This document shows, piece by piece, positions 25,128-33,339 of a stretch of DNA of 38,641 nt (its first letter is position 1; the number at the start of each line of letters is the position of its first letter). The notes under the pieces were generated by a model. The model ran no database searches. It was given only the letters and a program-made list of their open reading frames with translations, and was not told the origin of the DNA. This DNA comes from CAYWIT01 sp964458415 (GTDB lineage Bacteria > Pseudomonadota > Alphaproteobacteria > Micavibrionales > UBA2020): the NCBI GenBank assembly GCA_964458415.1, contig CAYWIT010000023.1, forward strand, positions 1-38,641. The letters are read 5' to 3'. The translations under genes and the position numbers were made by a program.

Positions 25128-25178
25128 GGCTTTCTCCTCTTCTTCAAATAGGCGGCAGGGAGATAAAAGTCAAGGAAA

Positions 25179-26465
25179 TCAGCCGTTTTCTGCGATTTTG
25201 AGGGGCGGTTCCTCCGCTTCGGCCAGCTCCTTGGGCATATTCTTCGCGGTTTTGAGCCCGAGCGCTTTCAGATCTTCGGTGCGCTTGACGATATTGCCGG
25301 TGCCGGAAGACAGTTTCTTGAAGGCGTCGTCGTAGACGCGTTGGGTTTGGGATATTTTCTGGCCGAGCGCTTGCATATCCTCGACAAAGCCGACGACTTT
25401 GTCGTAGAGCTGGCCCCCCTGACGGGCGATTTCCAGAGCGTTGCGGTTTTGCAGCTCGATGCGCCAGAGCGAGGCGATCGTCCGGAGCGAGATGAACAGC
25501 GTCGAGGGGCAGACAATGGCCACGCGTTTTTCCCAGGCGTAGCCGTAAAGCGAGGAATCTTCATGCATGGCGAGGGCATAGGCACCCTCGATCGGCATGA
25601 ACATGAGCACGAAATCGGGGGTGCCGAGTTTTTCGGTGTCCTGATAACGGCGCTGTTCCAGTCCTTGCACATGGGCCTTGATCGAGGCGAGGAAGTCTTT
25701 GACGCTGGCGGCTTTTTCTGCTTCGGTAGCGGCGGCGCAAAAGCGCTCGTAGGCCGTGAGCGAGACTTTGGAATCGACGATGATATGCCGATCTTCCGGC
25801 AGCATGATGATGACATCGGGCTTGAGGTGGCCGCCGCTGCCATCGGCATGCTTGAGCTTGAGCTCCGCGCCCTGCACGATATAATCGATATCCTTGCGCA
25901 GGCCGGACATATCGAGAATTTTTTCCAGCACCACTTCGCCCCAGCTGCCCTGTACCTTGACGTCGCCGGTCAGGGCCTTGGTCAGGCTTTCGGTTTGCAC
26001 GGTCATCTTCTGATTGACGGCGATGATGTTTTCAATCTCCCGCTTCAGGGAGAATTGCTCTTTGGCCTGCTGGCCAAAGGAATCGTCAACCTTTTTCTGA
26101 AATTCCTGCAGGCGTTCCCGCAGAGGGGCGAGCATCTGGCCCAGCCCTTCCTGCGATTCTTTTTTGAAGAGGGCGGATTTTTCCTGAAAGATGCGATTGG
26201 CAAGGTTTTCAAACTGGAGAGAAAATTTTTCTTCCATCCCCGCCAGATCTTCCTTGTGGCGCCGGATCTGTGTTTCAAAGGCCTGCTGTTCCGCTTTCAG
26301 CGTCGCGTTCTCCTGCAGGAGGGCCTGAAGATGTTGTTCCAGCAGGATATTTTTTTCGGCCTGTTCCTTGCGGGTGGCTGCCGCCTGCCGCAGCAGGATA
26401 AATCCGGCGCCCAGACCGGCCGCGCCACCGACAGCAAATGACAGGAGGTCCAGCGCGAGAGCCAT
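25179..26465 (-). CDS. rmuC: DNA recombination protein RmuC
   Basis: 428-residue RmuC family protein; in E. coli RmuC limits inversions between short inverted repeats, probably as a nuclease. An N-terminal membrane segment (LLSFAVGGAAGLGAGFILL) is followed by a coiled coil (about 30-145, many E, Q and K heptads) and the RmuC core with VQGSWGEVVLEKIL, HLKPDVIIMLPEDRHIIVDSK and PDFVLMFMPIEGAYALA. The Glu/Asp/Lys set in the last two blocks is what one expects in a PD-(D/E)xK-like fold. It starts about 50 bases upstream of def on the same strand and may lead the def-fmt-truA operon. Confidence 0.93.
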   Translation of the reverse strand: MALALDLLSFAVGGAAGLGAGFILLRQAAATRKEQAEKNILLEQHLQALLQENATLKAEQQAFETQIRRHKEDLAGMEEKFSLQFENLANRIFQEKSALFKKESQEGLGQMLAPLRERLQEFQKKVDDSFGQQAKEQFSLKREIENIIAVNQKMTVQTESLTKALTGDVKVQGSWGEVVLEKILDMSGLRKDIDYIVQGAELKLKHADGSGGHLKPDVIIMLPEDRHIIVDSKVSLTAYERFCAAATEAEKAASVKDFLASIKAHVQGLEQRRYQDTEKLGTPDFVLMFMPIEGAYALAMHEDSSLYGYAWEKRVAIVCPSTLFISLRTIASLWRIELQNRNALEIARQGGQLYDKVVGFVEDMQALGQKISQTQRVYDDAFKKLSSGTGNIVKRTEDLKALGLKTAKNMPKELAEAEEPPLKIAENG

Positions 26466-26706
26466 GCGGTGTCCTTATATATAACGGGATGGAATCGATG
26501 TGCGGATTATAACGGGCCAGGCAGGGCAGGCCTAGTCTATATTCGGAGCCGTGGTAAAAAAAACATGCTTATTTATGAATAATAAAGCAAAAAAACGTTA
26601 GCGGCGGGTCCAGATTATGAATTAAATTAGTTATCCGTGCGACGCGAGGAAATTATACAAAAGATAAAAAACCGTTTCGCTAAGAAAATTTCCAGTGGGG
26701 GAAAAC
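26466..26706. other. AT-rich intergenic region between rmuC and the AAA+ gene
   Basis: 241 bases with no gene. It carries the start regions of two divergent genes. For the + gene, TTATCC with a 17-base spacer and TATACA (around 26631-26659) is a weak promoter candidate. The last part contains A-rich runs and GGGGGAAAAC before the AAA+ start. No clear inverted repeat was seen. Confidence 0.4.
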
Positions 26707-28149
26707 ATGTCTGATAGCAAAGTTACGAAACACCTGATTATCGACCTGAAAACGGGTTATGCCTATGGCATCAAGCTGGACAGCGAAGGTAACTGCAAAG
26801 CGGCACAGCCGCTCAACAGCGCTATTGAATCGCTCGAAGGTCGGGTCATTGAGAAATTCGGGCCTTTGCTGGGTGTCGGCAATCCCCTCGGCGCAACCCC
26901 GCCAGCGGATCAGGCAGCGCTGCCTTACGGGCAAACGACCTATGCTGTCGAGATGACCAAGGATGGCAAGGGCGCGCAGCTCTTTACCGTGGTCTGGCCT
27001 AAAAAGGAAGAGGCCGAGGCTGGCGCGTTCCCGCTCGTCGCGAAGAAGGACCTGCCGGCGGATCTGGTCAAGGCTGGAATTGCTCCCGCCCCCAAGGGCG
27101 TTAAAAAACAAAAAGGCGCTGGCGTTGATGACGAGGCTGTCCTGAAAGAAGCTCTCAAGAATATTGACGATATGATCGGGCTGGATACGGCCAAACGGGA
27201 TATCAAGCAAAACATCGCGCTGGCCAGATTTAACAGCATGAAAGAGGAACTGGGCCTGAATACCAAGCCGATTTCCCGTCATATGGTCTTTACCGGTAAT
27301 CCGGGAACAGGCAAGACGACTTTTGCCCGCGAAGTTGCCAAGGTTTATCAGGCGCTCGGTTTTATCGAAAAAGCGGAGGTGCATGAAGTCAAGCGCGAGG
27401 ATCTGGTGGCCGGTTTCGTTGGCCAGACCGCGATCAAAACCAAGGAGCAGATTGAGAAAGCCAAGGGCGGCATCCTGTTTATTGATGAGGCCTACGCGCT
27501 TTCCCGCGGCTCCGAGGGGGGCTCCTCCGACGGCAAGGATTTCGGCAAGGAAGCGATTGATACGCTGGTTGCCGCCATGGAAAACATGCGCGAGGATCTG
27601 ATCGTTATTGTGGCGGGGTATCCCGAGCCGATGAAACGCTTTATCGAGGCGAACGAGGGCCTGAAGTCCCGCTTCATGACCTATATTAACTTTGATGACT
27701 ATAATCTGCCGCAGCTGGGCCAGATCATGGACTTCATGCTGGCGGAACGTGGCTATAAAATGTCCGAGGAAGCCCGCGAACATGCAATGGCTTTGCTGAA
27801 GGACGAGCGGGAGCGCGCCAAGCTGGACTTTGGCAATGGCCGTACCGTGCGCAATCTGGTTGAAAAGGCCGAGAAAGAGCTGGCGATGCGGCTGGAGCAT
27901 GAAAACAAGCTCAGCAAAAACCATGGCCTGTCCGATGAGGGTATCAGAACGGCGCTGACCACGATCACGCTGGCGGATATGAAAGGCGTGAATTTGCAGG
28001 GCCTGACATCCAAGGTTGTGCAGAGAATCGGGTTTGGCAGCAATGATGATACGCCGCAGCAGCAGCCTGCGCCGAAATCGGTGGATGCCACTCCGGCAGC
28101 GGTTGCGAAGCCAAGGAAAGTATCGGTGCGCAACCACTTCAACCCCTGA
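26707..28149 (+). CDS. CbxX/CfxQ-family AAA+ ATPase with novel N-terminal region
   Basis: 480 residues. Residues about 145-430 form a CbxX/CfxQ-type AAA+ module: DDMIGLDTAKRDIKQNI, Walker A GNPGTGKT (197-204), Walker B ILFIDEA (256-262) followed by YALSRGSEGGSSDGKDFGKEA, sensor-1 region IVIVAGYPEPMKRF, arginine region GLKSRF, and a small helical lid (GNGRTVRNLVEKA). Relatives include the red-type RuBisCO activase CfxQ, sporulation SpoVK and mycobacterial EccA; all remodel protein complexes. The first 140 residues (SDSKVTKHLIIDLKTGYAYG and on) look like a beta-rich adaptor and match nothing I know. No RuBisCO or secretion genes are in the window. The start has GGGGG upstream. Confidence 0.88.
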   Translation: MSDSKVTKHLIIDLKTGYAYGIKLDSEGNCKAAQPLNSAIESLEGRVIEKFGPLLGVGNPLGATPPADQAALPYGQTTYAVEMTKDGKGAQLFTVVWPKKEEAEAGAFPLVAKKDLPADLVKAGIAPAPKGVKKQKGAGVDDEAVLKEALKNIDDMIGLDTAKRDIKQNIALARFNSMKEELGLNTKPISRHMVFTGNPGTGKTTFAREVAKVYQALGFIEKAEVHEVKREDLVAGFVGQTAIKTKEQIEKAKGGILFIDEAYALSRGSEGGSSDGKDFGKEAIDTLVAAMENMREDLIVIVAGYPEPMKRFIEANEGLKSRFMTYINFDDYNLPQLGQIMDFMLAERGYKMSEEAREHAMALLKDERERAKLDFGNGRTVRNLVEKAEKELAMRLEHENKLSKNHGLSDEGIRTALTTITLADMKGVNLQGLTSKVVQRIGFGSNDDTPQQQPAPKSVDATPAAVAKPRKVSVRNHFNP

Positions 28150-28170
28150 TCCTTTTTCATACTGTATTGA

Positions 28171-28199
28171 AAGGGCGGCTTCTGGCCGCCCTTTTTTCT
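28171..28199 (+). terminator. Intrinsic terminator after the AAA+ gene
   Basis: Perfect 9-bp stem AAGGGCGGC (28171-28179) with GCCGCCCTT (28185-28193), a five-base loop and a T-run directly after. It ends the AAA+ gene 22 bases past its stop and separates it from the cys operon. Confidence 0.9.
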
Positions 28200-28291
28200 T
28201 TTGGAGGTATTGTTTTTATTGAGAAGACGGGGGGGAATTGCTATCTCTTGAAGCAATCATGCCGCAGAGAGAATTTAAAAGGGATATTTTA

Positions 28292-29089
28292 ATGCAGGAT
28301 TATCTCGACGATCTGGAATCGAAAAGTATTTATATTTTGCGCGAGGCCTATAACCGGATCAAGCCGCTGGGCATGCTCTGGTCGATTGGCAAGGATTCAA
28401 CAGCGCTGCTCTGGCTGATCCGCAAGGCGTTTTTCGGTCGCGTGCCGTTTCCGATGATCCAGCTCGATACCGGCATGGAGCTGCCGGAGGTTTATGAATT
28501 CCGCGACTGGCTGGTGAAGGAATGGGGGTTTGATCTGGTGGTCGAGCAATGTCCGCCGGAAGAAGAGATGGACCAGACGTTGCCGCCCGCCACCCGTGCC
28601 GCGGCGCGCAAGACCGAGGGCCTTAAAAATCTGATGTCGCGCGATAAATACAAGGGCATGATCGTCGGTATCCGCCGGGATGAGCAAAGCATGCGCGCCA
28701 AGGAACGGGTTTTTTCGCCGCGTTCCTTTGACGGGACATGGGATTACAAGGATCAGCCCGCGGAATTCTGGGACCAGTACAAAACAGAGTTTCCTGAAGG
28801 CACGCATGTGCGGATCCATCCCATTCTGCACTGGCGCGAGATTGACATCTGGCGCTATACGCAGCGGGAACAAATCCCCATTGTGCCGCTTTACCTGTCG
28901 CGGGACGGCAAGCGTTACCGTTCGCTCGGTGAAAAAAATATCACCGTGCCGATCGAGAGTAACGCCTCCACCATTGCCGAGATCATTGCCGAGCTGGAAA
29001 CGACAAAACAGTCCGAACGCGCCGGTCGGACGATGGATGCCGAGACGGAAGACAGTTTTGAACGCCTGCGCAGAAGTGGATATATGTGA
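28292..29089 (+). CDS. cysD: Sulfate adenylyltransferase subunit 2 (CysD-like, divergent)
   Basis: Catalytic ATP-PPi-splitting subunit that adenylates sulfate to APS with its GTPase partner. 265 residues, shorter than the roughly 300 of E. coli CysD. The PP-loop SIGKDST is at 31-37, then VPFPMIQLDTGMELPEVYEF, a loop with IVGIRRDEQSMRAKERVFS, and a C-terminal IESNASTIAEIIAEL and RLRRSGYM. The stretch that in CysD carries a longer insert before the 'ESNA' motif is reduced to GKRYRSLGEKNITVP. The ATG at 28292 has AAAAGGGA at good spacing; the ATG at 28259 lacks a site. It overlaps cysNC by one base (TGATG), the first link in a three-gene coupled operon. Confidence 0.88.
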   Translation: MQDYLDDLESKSIYILREAYNRIKPLGMLWSIGKDSTALLWLIRKAFFGRVPFPMIQLDTGMELPEVYEFRDWLVKEWGFDLVVEQCPPEEEMDQTLPPATRAAARKTEGLKNLMSRDKYKGMIVGIRRDEQSMRAKERVFSPRSFDGTWDYKDQPAEFWDQYKTEFPEGTHVRIHPILHWREIDIWRYTQREQIPIVPLYLSRDGKRYRSLGEKNITVPIESNASTIAEIIAELETTKQSERAGRTMDAETEDSFERLRRSGYM

Positions 29090-31032
29090 TGACCGATAAT
29101 AAACCCGCATCGCCTGTGTGTTACATGCCGGCCATGCCTTTGGCGCAAAAGCTCGGTGTCGTTATCGTTGGCCATGTCGATCATGGCAAGTCTACCTTGA
29201 TCGGCAGGTTGCTGCATGATACGGGCAGCTTCATGGAGGGCAAGTATGACGAACTGGTCAGGGTCTGCGAACGGCGCGGCGTGCCTTTTGAATGGTCGTT
29301 TTTGCTGGATGCCTTTCAGGCCGAGCGCGATCAGGCGATCACCATTGATACGACCCAGATATGGTTCAAGACGGAAAAGCGCCCCTATATGATCATCGAT
29401 GCGCCGGGGCATCGTGAATTTCTCAAGAACATGATCAGCGGTGCGGCTTTTGCCGATGCGGCCATTCTGGTGGTCGATGCCAAGGAAGGCGTGCGCGAGC
29501 AGACCAAGCGGCATGCCTATCTGTTGCATTTGCTGGGCCTGCGGCAGATCGTCGTGGTCATTAACAAGATGGACAGCGTCGGCTATGACATTTCCCGTTT
29601 CGGGGAAGTTTCGGCCGAGGTGGAGCAGTATCTTGCCGGAATCGGCGTTTCCCCCAAGGCGATCGTTCCGATCGCGGCGCGCCATGGCGAGAATATCGCG
29701 AAACGTTCGGACAATATGCCGTGGTATGAAGGCCGGATCTTGCTGGAAATGCTCGATACCTTCGAGCCTGTGCTGCCGCCGGTGGAACGGCCATTGCGTT
29801 TTCCGGTGCAGGATGTTTACCGTTATGACGAGACGCGCTATATCGTTGGCCGTCTTGAATCGGGGATCGTGCGCAAGGGCGACATGCTGACGTTCTCGCC
29901 CTCGGGCCGGACGGCAAAAGTCGTTTCCATCGAAAAATGGGGTGCGCCGGACGGATTGCTCGAGGCGCATGCGGGCGAAAGCATCGGGATCACGCTGGAT
30001 CAGCCGATTTTCGTGGCTCGCGGGGACGTCGCCAGCCACGGGCAGAAAGCGCCGATGCTGACCAATGTTTTCCGCGCCAATATTTTCTGGCTGGGGAAAA
30101 GCCCGCTCAAGGTCGAAGGGATATACCGGATCAAGCTGGGAACGGCAGAAGCGACGGTCATGGTACAGTCGATTGACCGGGTTATTAACACCGACGACCT
30201 TTCCAAATCGGAAAAGGACAGCGTCGAGATCAATGAAATGGCGGAAGTAACCTTCCGCAGCCGCGAGATGCTGGCGCTTGATCCCTATCTCGATAACCCG
30301 CGACTGGGCCGCTGCGTTGTGATCGAGAATTACGACGTTGTCGGCGGCGGTATTATCAGCATGGAAGGCTATGCCGACCAGCGCGCGATGCTGCACAAAC
30401 CGCGCGAGAATATCCATGCCGTCGATCATCTTCTGCCGGCCGAGGCGCGCTGGGCACGCAACGGTCATAAAGGTGCGGTGATCTGGCTGACGGGTCTGTC
30501 GGGGGCCGGCAAGTCAACGCTGTCGATGCGGGTCGAGCATGTGCTTTATAACCGCGGGTTCCAGACCTATGTGCTGGACGGCGACAATGTGCGTCATGGT
30601 CTTTGTGCCGATCTGGGCTTTTCGCCGGAAAACCGCGCCGAAAATATCCGTCGGGTGGGCGAGGTGGCGGCTTTGATGGCGAATGCCGGATTGGTATGCA
30701 TTACGGCGTTTATTTCGCCTTATCGCTCCGACCGTCGCCGGGCGCGCGAGGCGGCACCGGAGAATTTCCATGAAATCTACATCAAGGCCGATCTGGCGAC
30801 TTGTGAAAAACGTGATCCCAAGGGGCTTTACAAAAAAGCACGGAGCGGCGCGGTGAAGGAATTCACGGGCATTTCTTCCCCCTATGAACCGCCGGAATCA
30901 CCAGAATTGACGATTGATACGGACAGGCATGATGTGGATGAATGCGTGGAGATGATCGTGAATTATATTCAGGATAATATCCGCATCTCGGCGGCGGTGA
31001 CGCCGATCGCAACGGCAAAGGCCAAGGCATGA
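29089..31032 (+). CDS. cysNC: Sulfate adenylyltransferase subunit 1 / APS kinase fusion (CysNC)
   Basis: Bifunctional 647-residue protein. The N-terminal GTPase (G1 GHVDHGKST 28-36; G3 DAPGH 104-108; G4 NKMD 159-162) drives sulfate adenylation with CysD. The C-terminal APS kinase (P-loop GLSGAGKST 469-477, LDGDNVRHGLCADLGFS, then KDPKGLYKKA-like KRDPKGLYKKARSG) phosphorylates APS to PAPS. The switch I region reads DQAITIDTTQIWF, whereas CysN and EF-Tu normally have GITID: the Gly is Ala. A beta-barrel domain lies between (about 235-440). Its start overlaps the cysD stop; its stop overlaps cysQ as ATGA. Confidence 0.92.
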   Translation: MTDNKPASPVCYMPAMPLAQKLGVVIVGHVDHGKSTLIGRLLHDTGSFMEGKYDELVRVCERRGVPFEWSFLLDAFQAERDQAITIDTTQIWFKTEKRPYMIIDAPGHREFLKNMISGAAFADAAILVVDAKEGVREQTKRHAYLLHLLGLRQIVVVINKMDSVGYDISRFGEVSAEVEQYLAGIGVSPKAIVPIAARHGENIAKRSDNMPWYEGRILLEMLDTFEPVLPPVERPLRFPVQDVYRYDETRYIVGRLESGIVRKGDMLTFSPSGRTAKVVSIEKWGAPDGLLEAHAGESIGITLDQPIFVARGDVASHGQKAPMLTNVFRANIFWLGKSPLKVEGIYRIKLGTAEATVMVQSIDRVINTDDLSKSEKDSVEINEMAEVTFRSREMLALDPYLDNPRLGRCVVIENYDVVGGGIISMEGYADQRAMLHKPRENIHAVDHLLPAEARWARNGHKGAVIWLTGLSGAGKSTLSMRVEHVLYNRGFQTYVLDGDNVRHGLCADLGFSPENRAENIRRVGEVAALMANAGLVCITAFISPYRSDRRRAREAAPENFHEIYIKADLATCEKRDPKGLYKKARSGAVKEFTGISSPYEPPESPELTIDTDRHDVDECVEMIVNYIQDNIRISAAVTPIATAKAKA

Positions 31033-31808
31033 CGGCAACAGCGGATTTGTTAAAGCTGGCGCGGGATCTGATTCCGGTGGTGCGGGCGGCGGGCGAAATT
31101 GAAATGGGCTATTATCGCGCAGGGGCCGAGGTCATGGATAAGGCTGACGGCTCCCCCGTGACGCTGGCCGATCAGGAGGCTGAAAAGCTGATTTTTTCGG
31201 CGCTGCAGGAAATGGCGCCGGAGATTCCGGTGGTGGGTGAGGAGGCGGTGGCGGCGGGCGATATTCCCGATATTTCCGCCGGTACGTTTTTTCTGGTGGA
31301 TCCCTTGGACGGGACCAAGGAATTCATTACCGGCGGCGGCGATTTTACTGTAAATATCGGGTTGTTGCAGGATTGCGTGCCGGTCATGGGGATTGTCTAT
31401 GCCCCTGTTTCCAATACGCTTTATTTTGGCGCCGGTGATGAGGCCTACATGATTGAGTCTGGGGGCACGGAACGAAAAATTTCCATGCGCGAGGTGCCGC
31501 ATGACGGGCTGACAGTTGTGGCAAGCAAGCGGCACGGCGACCCTGAACGGCTCAACGATTTTTTGCATGGGCGAAGCGTCAAGGAATTGATCAATCGTTC
31601 CAGCTCGCTCAAATTTTGTGTTCTTGCCGCGGGGCAGGCGGATTTTTATCCGCGACTGGGGCCGACATGTGAGTGGGATACAGCGGCGGGGGATGCTGTC
31701 CTTCGGGCAGCGGGCGGTATAGTGACAACGCTACAGGGGGAACCGTTGTCCTATGGTAAGGTGGATCGTAAATTTCTTAATCCTGAATTCATGGCCCAGC
31801 GTCGTTAG
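31029..31808 (+). CDS. cysQ: 3'(2'),5'-bisphosphate nucleotidase CysQ
   Basis: Mg2+-dependent phosphatase that removes the 3' phosphate of PAP (or PAPS), the by-product of PAPS use. 259 residues, inositol-monophosphatase fold. Metal-binding motifs are PVVGEEA (Glu near 71), DPLDGTKEFI (Asp near 92-95), and the late WDTAAGDAVLRAAGG. ATGA overlap with cysNC shows co-translation. A short hairpin (31810-31839) separates it from the convergent gene. Confidence 0.94.
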   Translation: MTATADLLKLARDLIPVVRAAGEIEMGYYRAGAEVMDKADGSPVTLADQEAEKLIFSALQEMAPEIPVVGEEAVAAGDIPDISAGTFFLVDPLDGTKEFITGGGDFTVNIGLLQDCVPVMGIVYAPVSNTLYFGAGDEAYMIESGGTERKISMREVPHDGLTVVASKRHGDPERLNDFLHGRSVKELINRSSSLKFCVLAAGQADFYPRLGPTCEWDTAAGDAVLRAAGGIVTTLQGEPLSYGKVDRKFLNPEFMAQRR

Positions 31809-31809
31809 G

Positions 31810-31839
31810 GCTTGAATATTGTCCTGGGTTTATTCAGGC
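31810..31839. terminator. Hairpin between convergent cysQ and hypothetical gene
   Basis: GCTTGAATA (31810-31818) pairs with TATTCAGGC (31831-31839) with one G-T wobble and a 12-base loop. It fills the gap between the two stop codons. There is no long T-run, so it may act as a weak two-way terminator. Confidence 0.4.
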
Positions 31840-31842
31840 GCA

Positions 31843-32394
31843 TCAAATTTTGAAATTGTCTGGTGAATTTTTTTTGTTCTGCTCCTGCTTCTCAGCGAGA
31901 GCATTGGTAGAAATTGTTTTTTGAAGGTTCTTGGCATTGACCGCAGAATCAAAACTTTTCTTTAGTTCAGGGGGGCAATGGAAAAGCGCCGCGGCCAGAT
32001 GTGGGGAATTCAAAATTTTATTCAGATTTTCATTTTTCAAGTTGTCTTGGATAAAATTTTCCATGCGGGATTGAATTCCGCTCAAGGCTTTTTCATCATC
32101 TCTTCCCAAGAAAGACATTCCATAAGCTGCAGGGAGGGCAAGAATAAAAACGGGATGAATAAGAGCGGCGGTCAGTGCGGCGCCAATGGTTCCGCCAACC
32201 AACAGCATTGCATCTTCCGGTGCACTGCTTTTCCACATGACATCGAAGTATTGTTGTGTTTCTTTTAATAATTCGCAGGAAAGGGAAATCTTTTCTGCCG
32301 AGTCTGTGAGGTTTCTGATGTTTTCAAAACGCTCTTCAAATGTGGCTATTTTTTTGAGGTGCTCCAGGCGTTTGCGGTTCAATGGATATTTCAT
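31843..32394 (-). CDS. Membrane protein of unknown function
   Basis: 183 residues in a more AT-rich stretch than its neighbours. A helical, charged N-terminus (about 1-60) precedes a hydrophobic block (AMLLVGGTIGAALTAALIHPV then FILALPAAYGMSFLG, about 62-97) that should form two close membrane helices. The rest is helical and ends with a Lys/Asn/Gln-rich tail (KQEQNKKNSPDNFKI). No family recognised. The start has AAGGG before the ATG and a promoter at 32430-32458. Its base composition suggests lineage-specific or acquired DNA. Confidence 0.65.
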   Translation of the reverse strand: MKYPLNRKRLEHLKKIATFEERFENIRNLTDSAEKISLSCELLKETQQYFDVMWKSSAPEDAMLLVGGTIGAALTAALIHPVFILALPAAYGMSFLGRDDEKALSGIQSRMENFIQDNLKNENLNKILNSPHLAAALFHCPPELKKSFDSAVNAKNLQKTISTNALAEKQEQNKKNSPDNFKI

Positions 32395-32429
32395 GACGAT
32401 GCCCTTAATTTAATTCTGAAAATAACAAG

Positions 32430-32458
32430 AATTTATTATGAATAAATACACCAGTCAA
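32430..32458 (-). promoter_or_regulatory. Sigma70 promoter for the 31843-32394 gene
   Basis: On the minus strand: TTGACT (32458-32453), 17-base spacer, TAAATT (32435-32430). The spacing is ideal and the leader about 30 bases. Confidence 0.6.
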
Positions 32459-32659
32459 TGGGAAATCAATATATTTATCTCATTATGAAAATTGATAGTC
32501 AGATATTAGAAAATCATCTGGACTCTTCTAAACCAGACAATCTATGATCTATTGAATTCTCCTCAATCGATTGATTCTGTCAATCGTCGCCTTCCTCGAA
32601 AAGGGCGCGCGGAGAAAAGCTATTTTGATGAACAAAATGAAAAGACAGGGAATTTTATC

Positions 32660-33265
32660 ATGGCTTATCCTTTGATGCCGAAAGCGACCGCCGCTTGGCT
32701 GGTGGACAACACCACGCTGACTTTTGATCAAATCGCTGAATTCTGCGGTTTGCATCCGCTGGAGATTCAGGCGCTCGCCGATGGCGATGTCAATGCCGGG
32801 ATCATGGGCATGAGCCCGATCCAGAGCGGAGAGCTGACGCAGGAGGAAATCTCGCGCTGCGAGGCCAATGGCAATGCCAAGCTGAAAATGCTGAAGACGG
32901 ATTTGCCCAAGCCGCGCGCCCGCTCCAAAGGGCCGCGTTATACGCCGGTCACCAAGCGGGCAGAAAAGCCGAATGCGGTGCTGTGGCTGTTGAAAAACCA
33001 TCCCGAGCTTGCCGATGTGCAGATCGCGAAGCTGGTCGGATCGACCAAGCCGACGGTTGAAACCATCCGTAACAAGACCCATGCGGCGATGTCGAGCCTG
33101 CGTCCGGTGGATCCGACCAGCATTGGCCTTTGCACTGTGGAAGAAATGGAAAAGACGATCAAGCGCGCCGCGCGCCGTATCGAACGGGAAACCAAAGCTG
33201 CCGTAGGCGGGCAGACGGCTGTCGTGCAGGATAATGACGACGAGGACGCAGCCGCCGCTTTGTAA
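32660..33265 (+). CDS. trcR: Cell-cycle transcriptional regulator TrcR (DUF1013)
   Basis: 201-residue DUF1013 protein, a family found almost only in Alphaproteobacteria and named TrcR in current annotation. Diagnostic pieces: PLMPKATAAWLVDNTTLTFDQIAEFCGLHPLEI (in parts, residues 4-36), ADGDVNAGIMGMSPI, and KPNAVLWLLKNHPEL with AKLVGSTKPTVETIR, which looks like a second helix-turn-helix. Two predicted DNA-binding helices fit a regulator. The start at 32660 has AGGGA upstream; an in-frame ATG at 32552 would add 36 non-family residues. Two GANTC sites (32521-32525, 32573-32577) lie in the upstream region, as often seen with CcrM-controlled genes. Confidence 0.9.
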   Translation: MAYPLMPKATAAWLVDNTTLTFDQIAEFCGLHPLEIQALADGDVNAGIMGMSPIQSGELTQEEISRCEANGNAKLKMLKTDLPKPRARSKGPRYTPVTKRAEKPNAVLWLLKNHPELADVQIAKLVGSTKPTVETIRNKTHAAMSSLRPVDPTSIGLCTVEEMEKTIKRAARRIERETKAAVGGQTAVVQDNDDEDAAAAL

Positions 33266-33282
33266 GCGCCGGTTTGGAAAAT

Positions 33283-33324
33283 AAAAAACGGCATTCCGGA
33301 TATTTTCGCGGGATGCCGTTTTTT
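33283..33324. terminator. Bidirectional terminator between trcR and the next gene
   Basis: AAAAAACGGCAT (33283-33294) pairs perfectly with ATGCCGTTTTTT (33313-33324), with A- and T-runs on both sides, so it can terminate trcR (+) and the convergent 33340-33849 gene (-). Confidence 0.85.
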
Positions 33325-33339
33325 ATTGTTCAGCTTTTA

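Noticed and set aside
26680..28137. 485-codon open frame on the - strand
   Set aside because: Antisense to the AAA+ gene, which has clear ATPase motifs and a good start; shadow frame.
28915..30468. 517-codon open frame on the - strand
   Set aside because: Antisense to cysD and cysNC; no motifs and no start signal.
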